Shown: one piece after another, positions 44,459 to 53,528 of the stretch
Layout of the letters: every line of letters begins with the position of its first letter
Numbering within the stretch: position 1 is the first letter of the stretch
DNA from: Xanthomonas boreopolis
GTDB lineage: Bacteria > Pseudomonadota > Gammaproteobacteria > Xanthomonadales > Xanthomonadaceae
NCBI GenBank assembly: GCA_014654535.1
Contig: BNBA01000023.1
Coordinates: 1-64,000 of the forward strand
Reading direction: 5' to 3'
DNA: 64,000 bases
Notes under the pieces: model-generated
What the model was told of the DNA's origin: nothing
Databases searched by the model: none
The model's input: only the letters and a program-made list of their open reading frames with translations
Translations under genes and position numbers: made by a program

Positions 44459-44577
44459 GCGGGAGCGGCTTCGGCCGCGATGGGGCTTTCATGCAGATCC
44501 CTCTGCAAAAGCCTGCACATCCATGTGCAGGGATTCAAACGGGCAGGCCCCATCGCGGCCGAAGCCGCTCCTACAAA
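44459..44577. repeat. Nested-hairpin intergenic repeat, copy C
   Basis: Outer arms GGGAGCGGCTTCGGCCGCGA and its near-perfect inverse flank an inner module with GATCCC/GGGATT around TGCACAT-CC-ATGTGCA. Compared with copy A, arm positions change in pairs (CAG/CTG to CGG/CCG), keeping the stem. It lies between convergent alkB-like and lipoprotein genes; an A-run follows the right arm. Confidence 0.87.
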
Positions 44578-44602
44578 AACCGATCCTGCGCGGGTACGAG
44601 GC

Positions 44603-45250
44603 CTACTGCCTGGCCAGATGCGCCTGCGCATCCCGTTGCCCGGCGTCCAGCGTCCAGCCGACCAGGTCATGCGTGGCTTTCCGCAGAGCCGCTTCGAAGG
44701 CCATGGCGACCGCCGCGGTATCCGTCGAGGCCGCCGGTTCGGCCACCAGGAAGGTGCGCGAGGCGGCGATCCGCTGGTCCACGGTGTGCAGCAGCTTGGC
44801 GTTGAACTCGATCGTCGCCGAGGGAATGGCCTGGCCGGCGTAGTCGGACTCGAAGCGGCGCAGGTCGACGGCCAGCTTGTAGTCCGAGCGGATGCCGGTG
44901 CCCAGCCGCGCCACGCCGGCGATCCTGCCGGAGTCCTCGAAGGCGCGCAGCAGCGTGTCCTCGAACATGTCGGTGGACGGCTGCGCCCAGCTCACGCCGC
45001 GATAGACCTCCAGCTCGCCGGGCGTCGGCCGCACGTTGATGCGCGGGCTGTCGACCAGCCGCGCGGCGCTGGGCTTGGCGATCGCCAGCTGCCAGCCCAC
45101 CTGCGGCCAGGCGGGGTCGGCCGGCACGCGCACGTTGGGCGCATAGATCGTCACCGGATCCTTGCTGCCGCTGGCCAGGACCGAGCAACCGGCCAGCGCG
45201 CACAGCGACAGGCCCAGCAACCAGGGGCGGAACGGAGTCATCGGGCTCAT
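44603..45250 (-). CDS. ABC transport auxiliary lipoprotein of the MCE system (PqiC/DUF330-like)
   Basis: 215 aa. Lipoprotein signal with lipobox LCALAGC. The mature part follows the ABC-transport-auxiliary pattern (VYRGVSWAQPSTDMFEDTLLRAFEDSGRI ... LAVDLRRFESDY ... IEFNAKLL). PqiC-type lipoproteins hold the outer-membrane end of MCE lipid bridges. Overlaps the MlaD-like gene by 4 nt, so it is the last gene of a four-gene operon. Confidence 0.85.
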   Translation of the reverse strand: MSPMTPFRPWLLGLSLCALAGCSVLASGSKDPVTIYAPNVRVPADPAWPQVGWQLAIAKPSAARLVDSPRINVRPTPGELEVYRGVSWAQPSTDMFEDTLLRAFEDSGRIAGVARLGTGIRSDYKLAVDLRRFESDYAGQAIPSATIEFNAKLLHTVDQRIAASRTFLVAEPAASTDTAAVAMAFEAALRKATHDLVGWTLDAGQRDAQAHLARQ

Positions 45251-46173
45251 TTCGGTTCGAACTCCTTGGGGGCGTCGCGGCCGAGCAGGTAGCGCGCGGG
45301 GTTGTTCTCGAGGCGGTCGCTGACCCGGCGCAGGTCGCGGACCAGGCCGCGCAGCTCGGTCAGGGTCGGCCCGAGCTGGGCCAGGCCGTCGTTGGCGAAG
45401 CTGTTGATCGCGGCGCGGTTCTCGCCAAGGATGCTGTTGGCGTTGCCGGCGGCGGAATCCAGCTGGGCGAGGGTGGCGTCGAGCTTGTCGAGGATCGGCG
45501 GCAGTTGCTGCACCAGGTTCTGGTCCAGGCGCTTGATCGTGCCGTTGGTGGTGTCGAGCGTGGCATCGAGCTTGCGCGCGGCGTCGCGCGCGCTGACCAG
45601 CAGCGCCTGCATGCCCTGGTCGCGGTCGGCGACCGAGCCGCTCAACGCCTCCAGGTTCCGCAGCGTGGCCGAGATCGCCGCGACGTTGCGGTCGCTGAGC
45701 ACCTGGTCGAGCCGTTCGACGATGCGGTTGGCGGTGTCGGTGATGTTCTGCAGCGCCGAGGGCGTGGTGAGGATGATCGGCGCATCGCTCTTGTCGACCG
45801 CGGTCAGGGGCGGCGCTTCCGGCGTGCCGCCGCTGAGCTGGATGATCGACGGCCCGGTGATGCTGGTGATCGCGAGCTTGGCGCGGGTGTCGGTCTTGAT
45901 CGGCGTGGTGGAGTTGATCCGCAGCCGCGCGACTACCTGGCGCGGGTCGTTCGGCGCCAGCGTCAGTTCGGTGATCGAGCCGACCGCGATGCCGTTGTAC
46001 TGCACCGGGCTGCCCACCGACAGGCCGGTCACCGCCTCGCGGAACACCACCCGGTAGTTCTGCCAGGTGCGGTCGGAGGAGTACTTGGCCGCCCACAGGC
46101 CGAACACCAGCAGGGCCAGGCCTGCCAGGATGGTGAAGGCGCCGATCAGGACGTAGTTGGCTTTGGTTTCCAT
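45247..46173 (-). CDS. mlaD: MCE-domain lipid transport protein (MlaD family)
   Basis: 308 aa. One N-terminal membrane anchor (YVLIGAFTILAGLALLVFG), one MCE domain (about 40-120; YRVVFREAVTGLSVGSPVQYNGIAVGSI in part) and a long helical C-terminus of about 170 residues. The domain binds lipid and forms a hexamer on the MlaEF transporter. The helical tail is longer than in E. coli MlaD and resembles tunnel-forming MCE proteins. It lies 2 nt after the ATPase gene. Confidence 0.92.
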   Translation of the reverse strand: METKANYVLIGAFTILAGLALLVFGLWAAKYSSDRTWQNYRVVFREAVTGLSVGSPVQYNGIAVGSITELTLAPNDPRQVVARLRINSTTPIKTDTRAKLAITSITGPSIIQLSGGTPEAPPLTAVDKSDAPIILTTPSALQNITDTANRIVERLDQVLSDRNVAAISATLRNLEALSGSVADRDQGMQALLVSARDAARKLDATLDTTNGTIKRLDQNLVQQLPPILDKLDATLAQLDSAAGNANSILGENRAAINSFANDGLAQLGPTLTELRGLVRDLRRVSDRLENNPARYLLGRDAPKEFEPK

Positions 46174-46175
46174 GC

Positions 46176-47000
46176 TCAGGCGGTCTCGGTGGAGGCGGCC
46201 CGCGCATCGCGTGCGGCGCGCGCGCGCGGGCCGTGGAAGTATTCCTGGATCCAGGGATGGTCGATCTTCTCGATCTCCGCGAGCGGTGCGGTGGCGACGA
46301 CCTTGCGGTCGGCCAGCACCGCGACGCGGTCGCAGATCGTGTACAGCGTGTCCAGGTCGTGGGTGATCAGGAACACGGTCAGGCCCAGGGCCTGCTGCAA
46401 CGTCAGGATCAACTGGTCGAAGGCGGCCGCGCCGATCGGGTCCAGGCCGGCGGTGGGTTCGTCGAGGAACAGCAGCGGCGGGTCCAGCGCCAGGGCGCGG
46501 GCCAGGCCGGCACGCTTGCGCATGCCGCCCGACAACTGCGAGGGCAGCTTGTTGAGGGCATCGGCCGGCAGCCCGGCCAGCTTCACCTTCAACAGCGCGA
46601 GCTCGTAATACCAGCGCTCGGGGAACTCGCGGTGGTGCTCCTTCAGCGGTACCTGCACGTTCTCGCCGACGGTCAGCGAGGAAAACAGCGCGCCGTCCTG
46701 GAACAGCACGCCGGTGTTGCGGGTGATGTGGCGGCGATCCTCCGGTGCATCCGAGCGCGCATCGACGCCGAGCACCTCGATGCGCCCGGCATCGGGCGTG
46801 CGCAGGCCCAGGATCGAGCGCATCAGCACCGACTTGCCGGTGCCCGATCCGCCGACCACGCCCAGGATCTCGCCGCGGCGCACATCCAGGTCCAGCCCGT
46901 CGTGCACGGTCTGGGCGCCGAAACGGTTGACCAGGCCGTGGACGCGGATGGCGGTTTCGCCGCCATCGGGATTCGCGATTCGCGATTCGCGATCCGTCAC
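46176..47000 (-). CDS. mlaF: MCE-type ABC transporter ATP-binding protein (MlaF family)
   Basis: 274 aa. Walker A VVGGSGTGKSVLM, signature QLSGGMRKRAGLARAL, Walker B LLFLDEPTAGLDP and a His switch ITHDLDT. It energises phospholipid transport by MlaE. The start is a GTG (47000): no other start codon precedes the conserved domain in frame, and AGGGGGG lies upstream. The first 13 residues (TDRESRIANPDGG) are encoded by a heptad repeat arm (46970-46997), so this N-terminus is repeat-derived. Confidence 0.92.
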   Translation of the reverse strand: MTDRESRIANPDGGETAIRVHGLVNRFGAQTVHDGLDLDVRRGEILGVVGGSGTGKSVLMRSILGLRTPDAGRIEVLGVDARSDAPEDRRHITRNTGVLFQDGALFSSLTVGENVQVPLKEHHREFPERWYYELALLKVKLAGLPADALNKLPSQLSGGMRKRAGLARALALDPPLLFLDEPTAGLDPIGAAAFDQLILTLQQALGLTVFLITHDLDTLYTICDRVAVLADRKVVATAPLAEIEKIDHPWIQEYFHGPRARAARDARAASTETA

Positions 47001-47077
47001 GGCGAAAGCCCCCCTGAAGCCGGGGCAGTGCCCGCGCTTTCGCTTCTGGCGGATATCGAATCACGAATCACGGATCA
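46970..47077. repeat. Heptad palindrome between mlaE and mlaF
   Basis: Left arm: three tandem GATTCGC units plus a partial one (46970-46997), inside the mlaF coding start. Right arm: CGAATCA, CGAATCA, CGGATCA (47057-47077), in inverted orientation. Together they fill the mlaE-mlaF junction. Confidence 0.85.
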
Positions 47078-47087
47078 TGGCTCCTCT

Positions 47088-48200
47088 TCACCACCCCATC
47101 TTCATGAACCACAGCGCGGCCAGCGCATCGATGATGATCACCAGCGAAATGGTCTGCACCACGCTGGACGTGGTGCGCTCGCCCACCGACTGGGCGGTGC
47201 CGGCGACCTTGAGGCCTTCCAGGCAGCCGATCAGGCCGATCACGATGGCGAACACCGGCGCCTTGGACATGCCGACCAGGAAGTGCCGGACCTGCATGGT
47301 CTCGTGCATGCGCGCCAGGTACATCTGCGGCGGGATGCCGAGGTCGAACGCGCCGACGGTCACGCCGCCGGCGAGCCCCGCCAGCATCGCGATGAAGGTC
47401 AGCAGGGGCAGCATCACCAGCAGGGCCACGACGCGGGGCAGCACCAGCAGGTCCACCGGGTCCAGGCCCAGGGTCTGGATCGCATCGATCTCCTCGCGGG
47501 CCTTCATCGCGCCGATCTGCGCGGTGAAGGCGCTGGCGGTGCGGCCGGCGACCACGATCGCGGTCATCAGCACGGCCAGTTCGCGCAGCGTGGCGATGGA
47601 GACCAGTTCCACCACGTAGATCTCCGCGCCGAAGTCGCGCAGGATCGTCGAGCCGAGGAAGGCGATCACCGCGCCGACCAGGTAGGACAGCAGTACCACC
47701 AGCGGCACCGCGTCCAGGCCGACGTGCTCCATGTGGCTGACGGTCGAGGTGAGCCGGAACCGGCGCGGCTGGCGCAGCAGGCGGGCCAGCTTGACCAGGT
47801 TCTCCCCGAGGAAGCTGGCCAGCGTGACGATGTCCCGGCCGGTGGTGCTGACCGCGACGCCGAGGCGCTCCAGCGCGGCGGCGAAGCCGTAGTCGCGCTT
47901 GGGCTTGGGCCGGTCGTCGGCCAGGTCCTCGATGGTGCAGACGAGCGCGCGGTGCTCCTCGCGGAAATCGATCGCCTCGTCGTTCAGGCCGCGATGGGCG
48001 GCAAACCGCAGCAACTGCAGCACGCCGGCCGAGTCGAGCTGCGCGATCCCGCGCGCGTCGATCCGGCTGACGCCCTGGGGCACGGCGTTGAGCAGTTCCG
48101 CCGCGGGCAGGGCCTGCGCGAGCACCCAGCTCCCTGCCAGCCGTATCCGTGCCGGGTCCTGTTCGTCCGTATCGATGTGGGGAGGCTGGGATGTCGTCAT
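47088..48200 (-). CDS. mlaE: MCE-type ABC transporter permease with N-terminal STAS domain (MlaB-MlaE fusion)
   Basis: 370 aa. Residues about 10-100 form a STAS-like domain (RIDARGIAQLDSAGVLQLLRF), which in E. coli is the separate protein MlaB. Residues about 130-370 are the MlaE permease: VPLVVLLSYLVGAVIAFLGS, VAGRTASAFTAQIGAMK, EEIDAIQTLGLDP and a final hydrophobic helix. First gene of the operon. The start MTTSQP is chosen because GGA lies 7 nt upstream; two earlier in-frame ATGs exist. It is divergent from the ThrE-like gene. Confidence 0.92.
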   Translation of the reverse strand: MTTSQPPHIDTDEQDPARIRLAGSWVLAQALPAAELLNAVPQGVSRIDARGIAQLDSAGVLQLLRFAAHRGLNDEAIDFREEHRALVCTIEDLADDRPKPKRDYGFAAALERLGVAVSTTGRDIVTLASFLGENLVKLARLLRQPRRFRLTSTVSHMEHVGLDAVPLVVLLSYLVGAVIAFLGSTILRDFGAEIYVVELVSIATLRELAVLMTAIVVAGRTASAFTAQIGAMKAREEIDAIQTLGLDPVDLLVLPRVVALLVMLPLLTFIAMLAGLAGGVTVGAFDLGIPPQMYLARMHETMQVRHFLVGMSKAPVFAIVIGLIGCLEGLKVAGTAQSVGERTTSSVVQTISLVIIIDALAALWFMKMGW

Positions 48201-48380
48201 GGGCATTTCCGTGGGCGCGAGCATACCCTGCACGGCGTCAGGGCATGTCATCCACCTGCCGGAACGGGCGGTAGGCCGGGGCGGATCGGGCCGGCACGCT
48301 GCCCGGGACGGAACGGCCGGCATACACTTGCATGGCCGCCGGCGGTGTCCGCGCGGCTTTCCTTCACGACCGGCTTGCGC

Positions 48381-49640
48381 ATGTCCGACGCTTTCCCCGT
48401 CAGTCCGTCCACCAGCGCGACCTACGCGCAGCGCGTGGCCTTCGTGACCGAGATCGCCGGGCGCCTGCACTCCTACGGCACCACCGCCCAGCGCCTGGAG
48501 GCGGCGGTGATCGCCTTGTCCCAGCAGCTCGGGCTGGATTGCGAGCCCTGGTCGAACCCGACCGGCATCATCCTCAGTTTCAGCGACCCGACCAAGGCGA
48601 TCGGCTCTTCGGACATCACCCGCGTGGTGCGGCTGGCCCCCGGCGTGAACGACCTGCACAAGCTGAGCGTGGCCGACTATATCGCCGAGAGCGTCGCCAA
48701 CGGGCGCATGAGCATCGCCCAGGGCCATACCGCGCTGCGCCGGCTCGACCGCGAGATGAGCCGGCGCGGCAAGGCATTGCAGATCGTCGCCTACGGCCTG
48801 GCCGCGGCCGGGGTGGCGGGGCTGTGGAAGCTGCCGTGGCTGGACATCGCCACGGCCTCGGCGATCGGGCTGCTGATCGGCCTGCTCACCCAGTACGCCG
48901 ATCGCCGGCCGGCCACCAGGGAGGCCAGCGAGGCGCTGGCGGCGCTGCTGGCGGGCTTCGTGGCCACGCTGGTGGCCTCGGTCGCCGGCTCGCTCAACCT
49001 CAATACGGTGATCATCGCCTCGCTGGTGGTGCTGCTGCCCGGCATGTCGCTGACCAACGCGGTCAACGAACTAGCCAGCCAGCACTGGGTGTCCGGTACC
49101 GCGCGGTTGGCGGGTGCGGTCACTACCGTGCTCAAGTTGACGGTGGGCGCGGTGATCGCGGTGACGCTGGCGCAATGGCTCGGACTGGAGCCTCGGATAC
49201 GCGCCTCGCGGCCGCAGGCGCACTGGATGGAATGGGCCTCGCTGTTGGTGGCGGCCTATGCATTCGCGGTGCTGTTCAAGCCGCATCGCCGCGACTATCC
49301 CTGGGTGATGGCGGCGGCGATCGCCAGCTATGCGATCGCGCGCTTCGCCGGGCAGGCCTGGGGCAGCCCGGCCGGGGTATTCCTGTCGGCGATGACGCTG
49401 ACGGCCGCCGGCAACCTGTTCGGCCGGATCGTCCAGAAGCCGGGTGCGCTGATCCGCCTGCCCGGCATCATCATGCTGGTGCCCGGCAGCACCAGCCTGC
49501 GCGGGTTCCTCAATCTCGTCCAGCAACAGGACGTGGACGTGGGCCAGGCGGCCTTGCTCGCGGTCACCAACATCGTGATGGCGCTGGTCGCCGGGCTGCT
49601 GTTCGGCAATCTCCTGGTGCCCGCCCGCAAGAATCTCTGA
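48381..49640 (+). CDS. Threonine/serine exporter family protein (ThrE, DUF1212)
   Basis: 419 aa. The N-terminal ThrE domain (FVTEIAGRLHSYGTTAQRLE; PGVNDLHKLSVADYIAESVANG) and about ten membrane helices in two halves (SLVVLLPGMSLTNAVNEL; IMLVPGSTSLRGFLNLVQQ) match fused ThrE/YjjP-YjjB exporters of Thr, Ser or small dicarboxylates. Export substrate is not determinable. It has its own promoter region of 180 bp shared with mlaE. Confidence 0.88.
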   Translation: MSDAFPVSPSTSATYAQRVAFVTEIAGRLHSYGTTAQRLEAAVIALSQQLGLDCEPWSNPTGIILSFSDPTKAIGSSDITRVVRLAPGVNDLHKLSVADYIAESVANGRMSIAQGHTALRRLDREMSRRGKALQIVAYGLAAAGVAGLWKLPWLDIATASAIGLLIGLLTQYADRRPATREASEALAALLAGFVATLVASVAGSLNLNTVIIASLVVLLPGMSLTNAVNELASQHWVSGTARLAGAVTTVLKLTVGAVIAVTLAQWLGLEPRIRASRPQAHWMEWASLLVAAYAFAVLFKPHRRDYPWVMAAAIASYAIARFAGQAWGSPAGVFLSAMTLTAAGNLFGRIVQKPGALIRLPGIIMLVPGSTSLRGFLNLVQQQDVDVGQAALLAVTNIVMALVAGLLFGNLLVPARKNL

Positions 49641-49939
49641 TGCCCAAGCGCGGCCGGCCACGATGTCGAAAGCAGGGGATTCCGCGCCGGCATGCAATGC
49701 TTTTCAGTGCCGCCACCCCGGCATTATCCGGCCGGATCCCCGCAGGCGAATACGCCGGGAGAATCGCCCTGCCGGGCGATGCTTATCGCCGATAAAGACG
49801 ATCATGTCCCGCCGATCAGCGGGGGCCATCCGGTCTTTTCGAATCGCATGGCCCGCCGATGGCGCCATGCGAAGGAAATGGATACGGTTTAAACAAGGAC
49901 GCCGGCATCGCGGCCGGCGTCCTCGAATATGGGGCGGGA
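49641..49939. other. Convergent junction between ThrE-like gene and H-NS gene
   Basis: 299 bp without a convincing gene. It contains two adjacent perfect hairpins, ATCGCCC-TGCC-GGGCGAT (49763-49780) and TTATCG-C-CGATAA (49783-49795), which may end the plus-strand transcript, and the H-NS terminator at 49896-49923. A 66-codon reading frame from 49692 has no coding character. Confidence 0.5.
49896..49923 (-). terminator. Terminator of the H-NS gene
   Basis: AGGACGCCGGC and GCCGGCGTCCT form an 11-bp stem with a 6-nt loop; on the minus strand TGTTTAAAC follows. It lies 16 nt beyond the H-NS stop. Confidence 0.7.
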
Positions 49940-50350
49940 TTACTGCTTGGCCTTCTTGGCCGCGGCCTTCCTCGCGGTCTTCTTGGCGGGTGCCGCCTTG
50001 GCGATCAGGAAATCCTCGACCTTCTTGCCCTTGGCGGTCTGTTCGGCGAGCCAGCGCGGCTGCTTGCCACGGCCGGTCCAGGTTTCCTTGGGGTTGGCCG
50101 GATTGCGGTACTTGGGCGGGACCTTGCCGAGTTTGCGGCCCGGCTTGGGCCCCGGCTTTCCGGCCTTGCGGCCCGGTGCGGCCCCGAACAGCTCTTCGAT
50201 GGAATAACCCTGGGATTTGGCCAGCTTGGCCAATTGCGCGCGGACCTTGGTGATCGAGGGACGCTTGGCGACGATCGCCTGCTGCTTTCTGGCGTTCTTG
50301 ATGAGGGCACCCAACTGCTTGGCCGACAGGCCGCTGAGATCGATGGACAT
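49940..50350 (-). CDS. H-NS family nucleoid protein (XrvA/BpH3 type)
   Basis: 136 aa. The C-terminal DNA-binding motif is present as YRNPANPKETWTGRGKQPRW followed by LAEQTAKGKKVEDFL. The N-terminal oligomerisation helix is short (SAKQLGALIKNARKQQ), the linker is basic (GRKAGKPGPKPGRK), and a Lys/Ala tail (AKKTARKAAAKKAKQ) resembling eukaryotic H1 follows. It silences AT-rich acquired DNA and may therefore act on the low-GC O-antigen island in this window (inference). Confidence 0.9.
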   Translation of the reverse strand: MSIDLSGLSAKQLGALIKNARKQQAIVAKRPSITKVRAQLAKLAKSQGYSIEELFGAAPGRKAGKPGPKPGRKLGKVPPKYRNPANPKETWTGRGKQPRWLAEQTAKGKKVEDFLIAKAAPAKKTARKAAAKKAKQ

Positions 50351-50404
50351 CGCTACTCCGAATTGAATGGGAAGAAATGCCGTCCCATGGCAGTGGTGCC
50401 CATC

Positions 50405-50410
50405 ATAATA
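50405..50410 (-). promoter_or_regulatory. Candidate -10 element of the H-NS gene
   Basis: On the minus strand TATTAT in a locally AT-rich stretch about 55 nt before the start codon; no strong -35. The AT-rich upstream sequence is unusual for this genome and could allow autoregulation by H-NS. Confidence 0.35.
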
Positions 50411-50429
50411 ACGGAATATCGGGGTTACA

Positions 50430-50455
50430 AATCCACCGTATATTTCCGGTGGATT
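50430..50455 (-). terminator. Stem-loop after proS
   Basis: AATCCACCG and CGGTGGATT form a perfect 9-bp stem with an 8-nt AT loop, 38 nt beyond the proS stop; on the minus strand TTGTAA follows, so it is a weak terminator candidate and may lie inside the H-NS promoter region. Confidence 0.5.
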
Positions 50456-50492
50456 CGATTCGTTAATATCGGGGGCGGAAAGCCGCCCCGGA

Positions 50493-52187
50493 TCAGCCGG
50501 ATATACGGGCGAGCAGGGCCGCCTTGTCCAGATTCTCCGATTCGCTGGCGCGGCGCGCGCGATATTCGTAGGTACCGGCGGCCAGGCCGCGTTCGGATAC
50601 CACGATGCGGTGCGGGATGCCGATCAACTCGATATCCGAGAACATCGCGCCCGGGCGCAGGCCGCGGTCGTCCAGCACCGCCTCGATGCCGGCCGCGGCC
50701 AGTTCGGCCAGCAGCGATTGCGCGGCCCCGGCGACGCCGGCGTCGTTCTTCGGGTTGATCACGCACACCGCCACGCGCCACGGCGCCATCGGCTCGGGCC
50801 AGACGATGCCGGCCTCGTCGTGGTTCTGTTCGATCGCCGCGGCGACGATGCGCGAGATGCCGATGCCGTAGCAACCCATCGTCATCACCTGCGCCTTGCC
50901 GTTCTCGTCGAGCACGGTGGCCTGCAGCGCCTCGGCGTACTTGCGGCCGAGCTGGAACACGTGGCCGACCTCGATGCCGCGCGCGATGCGCAGTTCGCCG
51001 CCGTCCACCGCGCGGTCGCCCTCGCGCACGTTGCGGATGTCGGCCACCTCCGGCTCTGGCAGGTCGCGGCCCCAGTTCACGCCCGCCAGGTGGTAACCCG
51101 GCTCGTTGGCGCCGACGACGAAGTCGGCCAGCGCGGCGACCTCGCGGTCGGCGACCACGCGGATCGGCTTGCGCGCGTTGACCGGGCCGAGGAAGCCCGG
51201 CTCGCTGCCCAGGTACTCGGCGATCTCGGCCTCGCTGGCGAAGCGATGGCCGGCCAACCCGGCGACCTTGGCCAGCTTGATCTCGTTGACCTCGTGGTCG
51301 CCGCGCACCAGCGCCAGCACGAACGTGCCGTCGGCGGCCATCAGGGCGATCGACTTGGCGGTGCGCTCCAGCGCGATGCCGAGCAGCGCGGCGACCGCCT
51401 CGCAGGTCTTCTGCGCAGGGGTGTCGACCTTGCGCAGCGCCTCGGCGGGGGCCGGGCGGGGCGCGGGATCGGCCGCGACCGCCGCTTCCATGTTGGCCGC
51501 GTAGTCCGAGCCGGTCGAGAACACCAAGGCGTCCTCGCCGGAATCGGCGATCACGTGGAATTCCTGCGAAGCGTCGCCGCCGATCGCGCCGGAATCGGCC
51601 TGCACCATGCGGAAGTCCAGGCCCAGCCGGGTGAAGATGCGGGTGTAGGCCGCCTTCATGTTCTCGTACTCGCGCACCAGGTCGGCGTCGGCGAGATGGA
51701 AGGAGTAGGCGTCCTTCATCAGGAACTCGCGCGCGCGCATCACGCCGAAGCGGGGGCGGATCTCGTCGCGGAACTTGGTCTGGATCTGGTAGAAGTTGAC
51801 CGGCAGTTGCTTGTAGCTGCTCAGTTCCTGCCTGGCGAACTCGGTGACCGCCTCCTCGGCGGTGGGGCTGTAGCAGAAGCCCTGGTCCTTGCGGTCCTTG
51901 ATCTTCAGCAACTGGTCGCCGAACTTCTCCCAGCGGCCGCTGGCCTCCCACAGCTCCTGCGGCTGGATCGTCGGGATCTGCAGTTCCAGCGCGCCGGCGC
52001 GGTCCATCTCCTCGCGCACGATCGCTTCCACCTTGCGCAACACGCGCAGCCCCAGCGGCGACCAGGTGTACAGGCCCGAGGCGAGCTTGCGGATCATGCC
52101 CGCGCGCAGCATCAACCGGTGGCTGACCAGTTCGGCATCGGCCGGGGTTTCCTTGGTGGTATGCAGGTGGAACTGGGAAAGGCGCAT
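50493..52187 (-). CDS. proS: Prolyl-tRNA synthetase
   Basis: 564 aa, bacterial class II ProRS. N-terminal catalytic domain (motif 1 near [18 protein letters not shown], motif 2 [18 protein letters not shown]), YbaK-like editing insertion of about 180 residues (about 225-400; [25 protein letters not shown] in part), motif 3 [10 protein letters not shown] and the anticodon-binding domain. Start MRLSQFHL is family-standard. Confidence 0.96.
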   Translation of the reverse strand: MRLSQFHLHTTKETPADAELVSHRLMLRAGMIRKLASGLYTWSPLGLRVLRKVEAIVREEMDRAGALELQIPTIQPQELWEASGRWEKFGDQLLKIKDRKDQGFCYSPTAEEAVTEFARQELSSYKQLPVNFYQIQTKFRDEIRPRFGVMRAREFLMKDAYSFHLADADLVREYENMKAAYTRIFTRLGLDFRMVQADSGAIGGDASQEFHVIADSGEDALVFSTGSDYAANMEAAVAADPAPRPAPAEALRKVDTPAQKTCEAVAALLGIALERTAKSIALMAADGTFVLALVRGDHEVNEIKLAKVAGLAGHRFASEAEIAEYLGSEPGFLGPVNARKPIRVVADREVAALADFVVGANEPGYHLAGVNWGRDLPEPEVADIRNVREGDRAVDGGELRIARGIEVGHVFQLGRKYAEALQATVLDENGKAQVMTMGCYGIGISRIVAAAIEQNHDEAGIVWPEPMAPWRVAVCVINPKNDAGVAGAAQSLLAELAAAGIEAVLDDRGLRPGAMFSDIELIGIPHRIVVSERGLAAGTYEYRARRASESENLDKAALLARISG

Positions 52188-52297
52188 CGGGAAGCTTCGC
52201 AGGAGGCGGAAGCGGCTATTTTGCCAGTCCATGCGCGCCGGGGGTATGCGCGCCGGCGGCGCGCGGCCCGGGACGCCGCCCGGAGAACGGCAGGGCG

Positions 52298-52678
52298 CTA
52301 CTTGCCGGGGGCGCAATACGCCTTCACGGCGGCGTCGGCCAGGTTCTTCTGGGCGGCGCGCTGGTTCTCGTCCAGGGTGGCGTCGGGCTTGCCGTCGCCG
52401 TCGGTGTCCTGCATCACCGGGGCGCTGCCGCCCAGCAGTTCCAGGTTCCGCCGGGCGGTGCTGCATTCGCTGGATTCGGGCCTGGCCGGCCCGGCTTCGG
52501 CCGCCGGGGCCACCCCGGCGCGGCTGTCGATCCGGCGGGTGTCGTACTTGCGGTCCTCCGGCGGCCTTTCCGAGTAGTGGGTCGTGCCGTTGGCGTCCTT
52601 CCACTTGTACAGGTTGGCGGCGCCGGCTGCAGTGCTGGCCGCCAGCAGCGCGAGGCCGAGCGCGCAGGACAGTTTCAT
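52298..52678 (-). CDS. DUF4124 secreted protein
   Basis: 126 aa. Signal peptide ([15 protein letters not shown]) followed by the DUF4124 signature [19 protein letters not shown] calcium-loop-like [16 protein letters not shown] lies near residue 90. DUF4124 proteins are small periplasmic proteins common in xanthomonads and pseudomonads, function unknown. The start MKLSCALG is preceded by GGGGAA. Probably monocistronic; the 110-bp gap to proS shows nothing notable. Confidence 0.8.
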   Translation of the reverse strand: MKLSCALGLALLAASTAAGAANLYKWKDANGTTHYSERPPEDRKYDTRRIDSRAGVAPAAEAGPARPESSECSTARRNLELLGGSAPVMQDTDGDGKPDATLDENQRAAQKNLADAAVKAYCAPGK

Positions 52679-52754
52679 CGCGGTTTTCCCCGGGTCGTTC
52701 CCGGGGGATTCCAGCACCCCCCGGCAGGGCTGGCAAGTCGATTAAACTGCGCCG

Positions 52755-53528
52755 ATGGAAGAAATGAGACCCGCTCCGCGTTCGCGCACGATCTACCTGC
52801 TGCCGAACCTGTTCACCACCGCCGGCCTGTTCTCGGGCTTCTACGCGATCATCTCGGCGGCCAACGGCGACTTCGTGCAGGCCAGCATCGCCGTGTTCGT
52901 GGCGGCGGTGATGGACGGCCTGGACGGGCGCGTGGCGCGTCTGACCGGCACCAGCAGCGAGTTCGGCGTGCAGTACGACTCGCTGGCCGACCTGGTCAGC
53001 TTCGGCATGGCGCCGGCGCTGGTGATGTACCACTGGTCGCTGTCGGCGCTGAAGTTCGACGGCAGCGTGATGGGCCGGGTCGGGTGGGCCGCGGCGTTCC
53101 TGTACGCGGCCTGCGCGGCGCTGCGCCTGGCGCGTTTCAACACCCAGGTCGGCGTGGTCGACAAGCGTTGGTTCGTCGGCCTGGCCAGCCCGGCCGCGGC
53201 GGGGCTGATGATGTCGTTCGTCTGGGCCTTCGCCGACGGCAGCCTGGGCTGGAGCGGCGAGGAACTGCGCTACGTGGCGCTGGGGGTGACGATCGTGGCC
53301 GCGCTGCTGATGGTCAGCCGGATCCGCTTCTGGAGCTTCAAGGGCGGCGCGAAGGAGCCGCGCGGCGACCGCATCCCGTTCCTGGCGCTGGCGTTCGTGC
53401 CGATCGTGCTGGCGGTCCTGGTGATCGACCTGCCGCGCACGCTGTTCGCGATCGGCATCCTCTACGCGCTGTCCGGGCCGTCGCTGTGGCTGTGGCGGCG
53501 CGCGCGCAAGGTGCCGGAAAGCGCATGA
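52755..53528 (+). CDS. pssA: CDP-diacylglycerol-serine O-phosphatidyltransferase
   Basis: 257 aa, integral membrane enzyme making phosphatidylserine. CDP-alcohol motif [25 protein letters not shown] carries the metal-binding Asp residues (about 54-80); about seven membrane helices, starting with [19 protein letters not shown]. Stop overlaps the next ATG (ATGA), placing it in one transcript with holD-like and rimI. Confidence 0.94.
   Translation: MEEMRPAPRSRTIYLLPNLFTTAGLFSGFYAIISAANGDFVQASIAVFVAAVMDGLDGRVARLTGTSSEFGVQYDSLADLVSFGMAPALVMYHWSLSALKFDGSVMGRVGWAAAFLYAACAALRLARFNTQVGVVDKRWFVGLASPAAAGLMMSFVWAFADGSLGWSGEELRYVALGVTIVAALLMVSRIRFWSFKGGAKEPRGDRIPFLALAFVPIVLAVLVIDLPRTLFAIGILYALSGPSLWLWRRARKVPESA

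Noticed and set aside
49692-49892. 66-codon frame in the ThrE/H-NS junction
   Set aside because: No ribosome site, no conserved pattern, and it spans two hairpins that look like terminator remnants.
52577-53524. Plus-strand frame leading into the HolD-like gene as one long protein
   Set aside because: It overlaps pssA out of frame; only the last 151 codons, from the ATG at 53525, show protein-like character.
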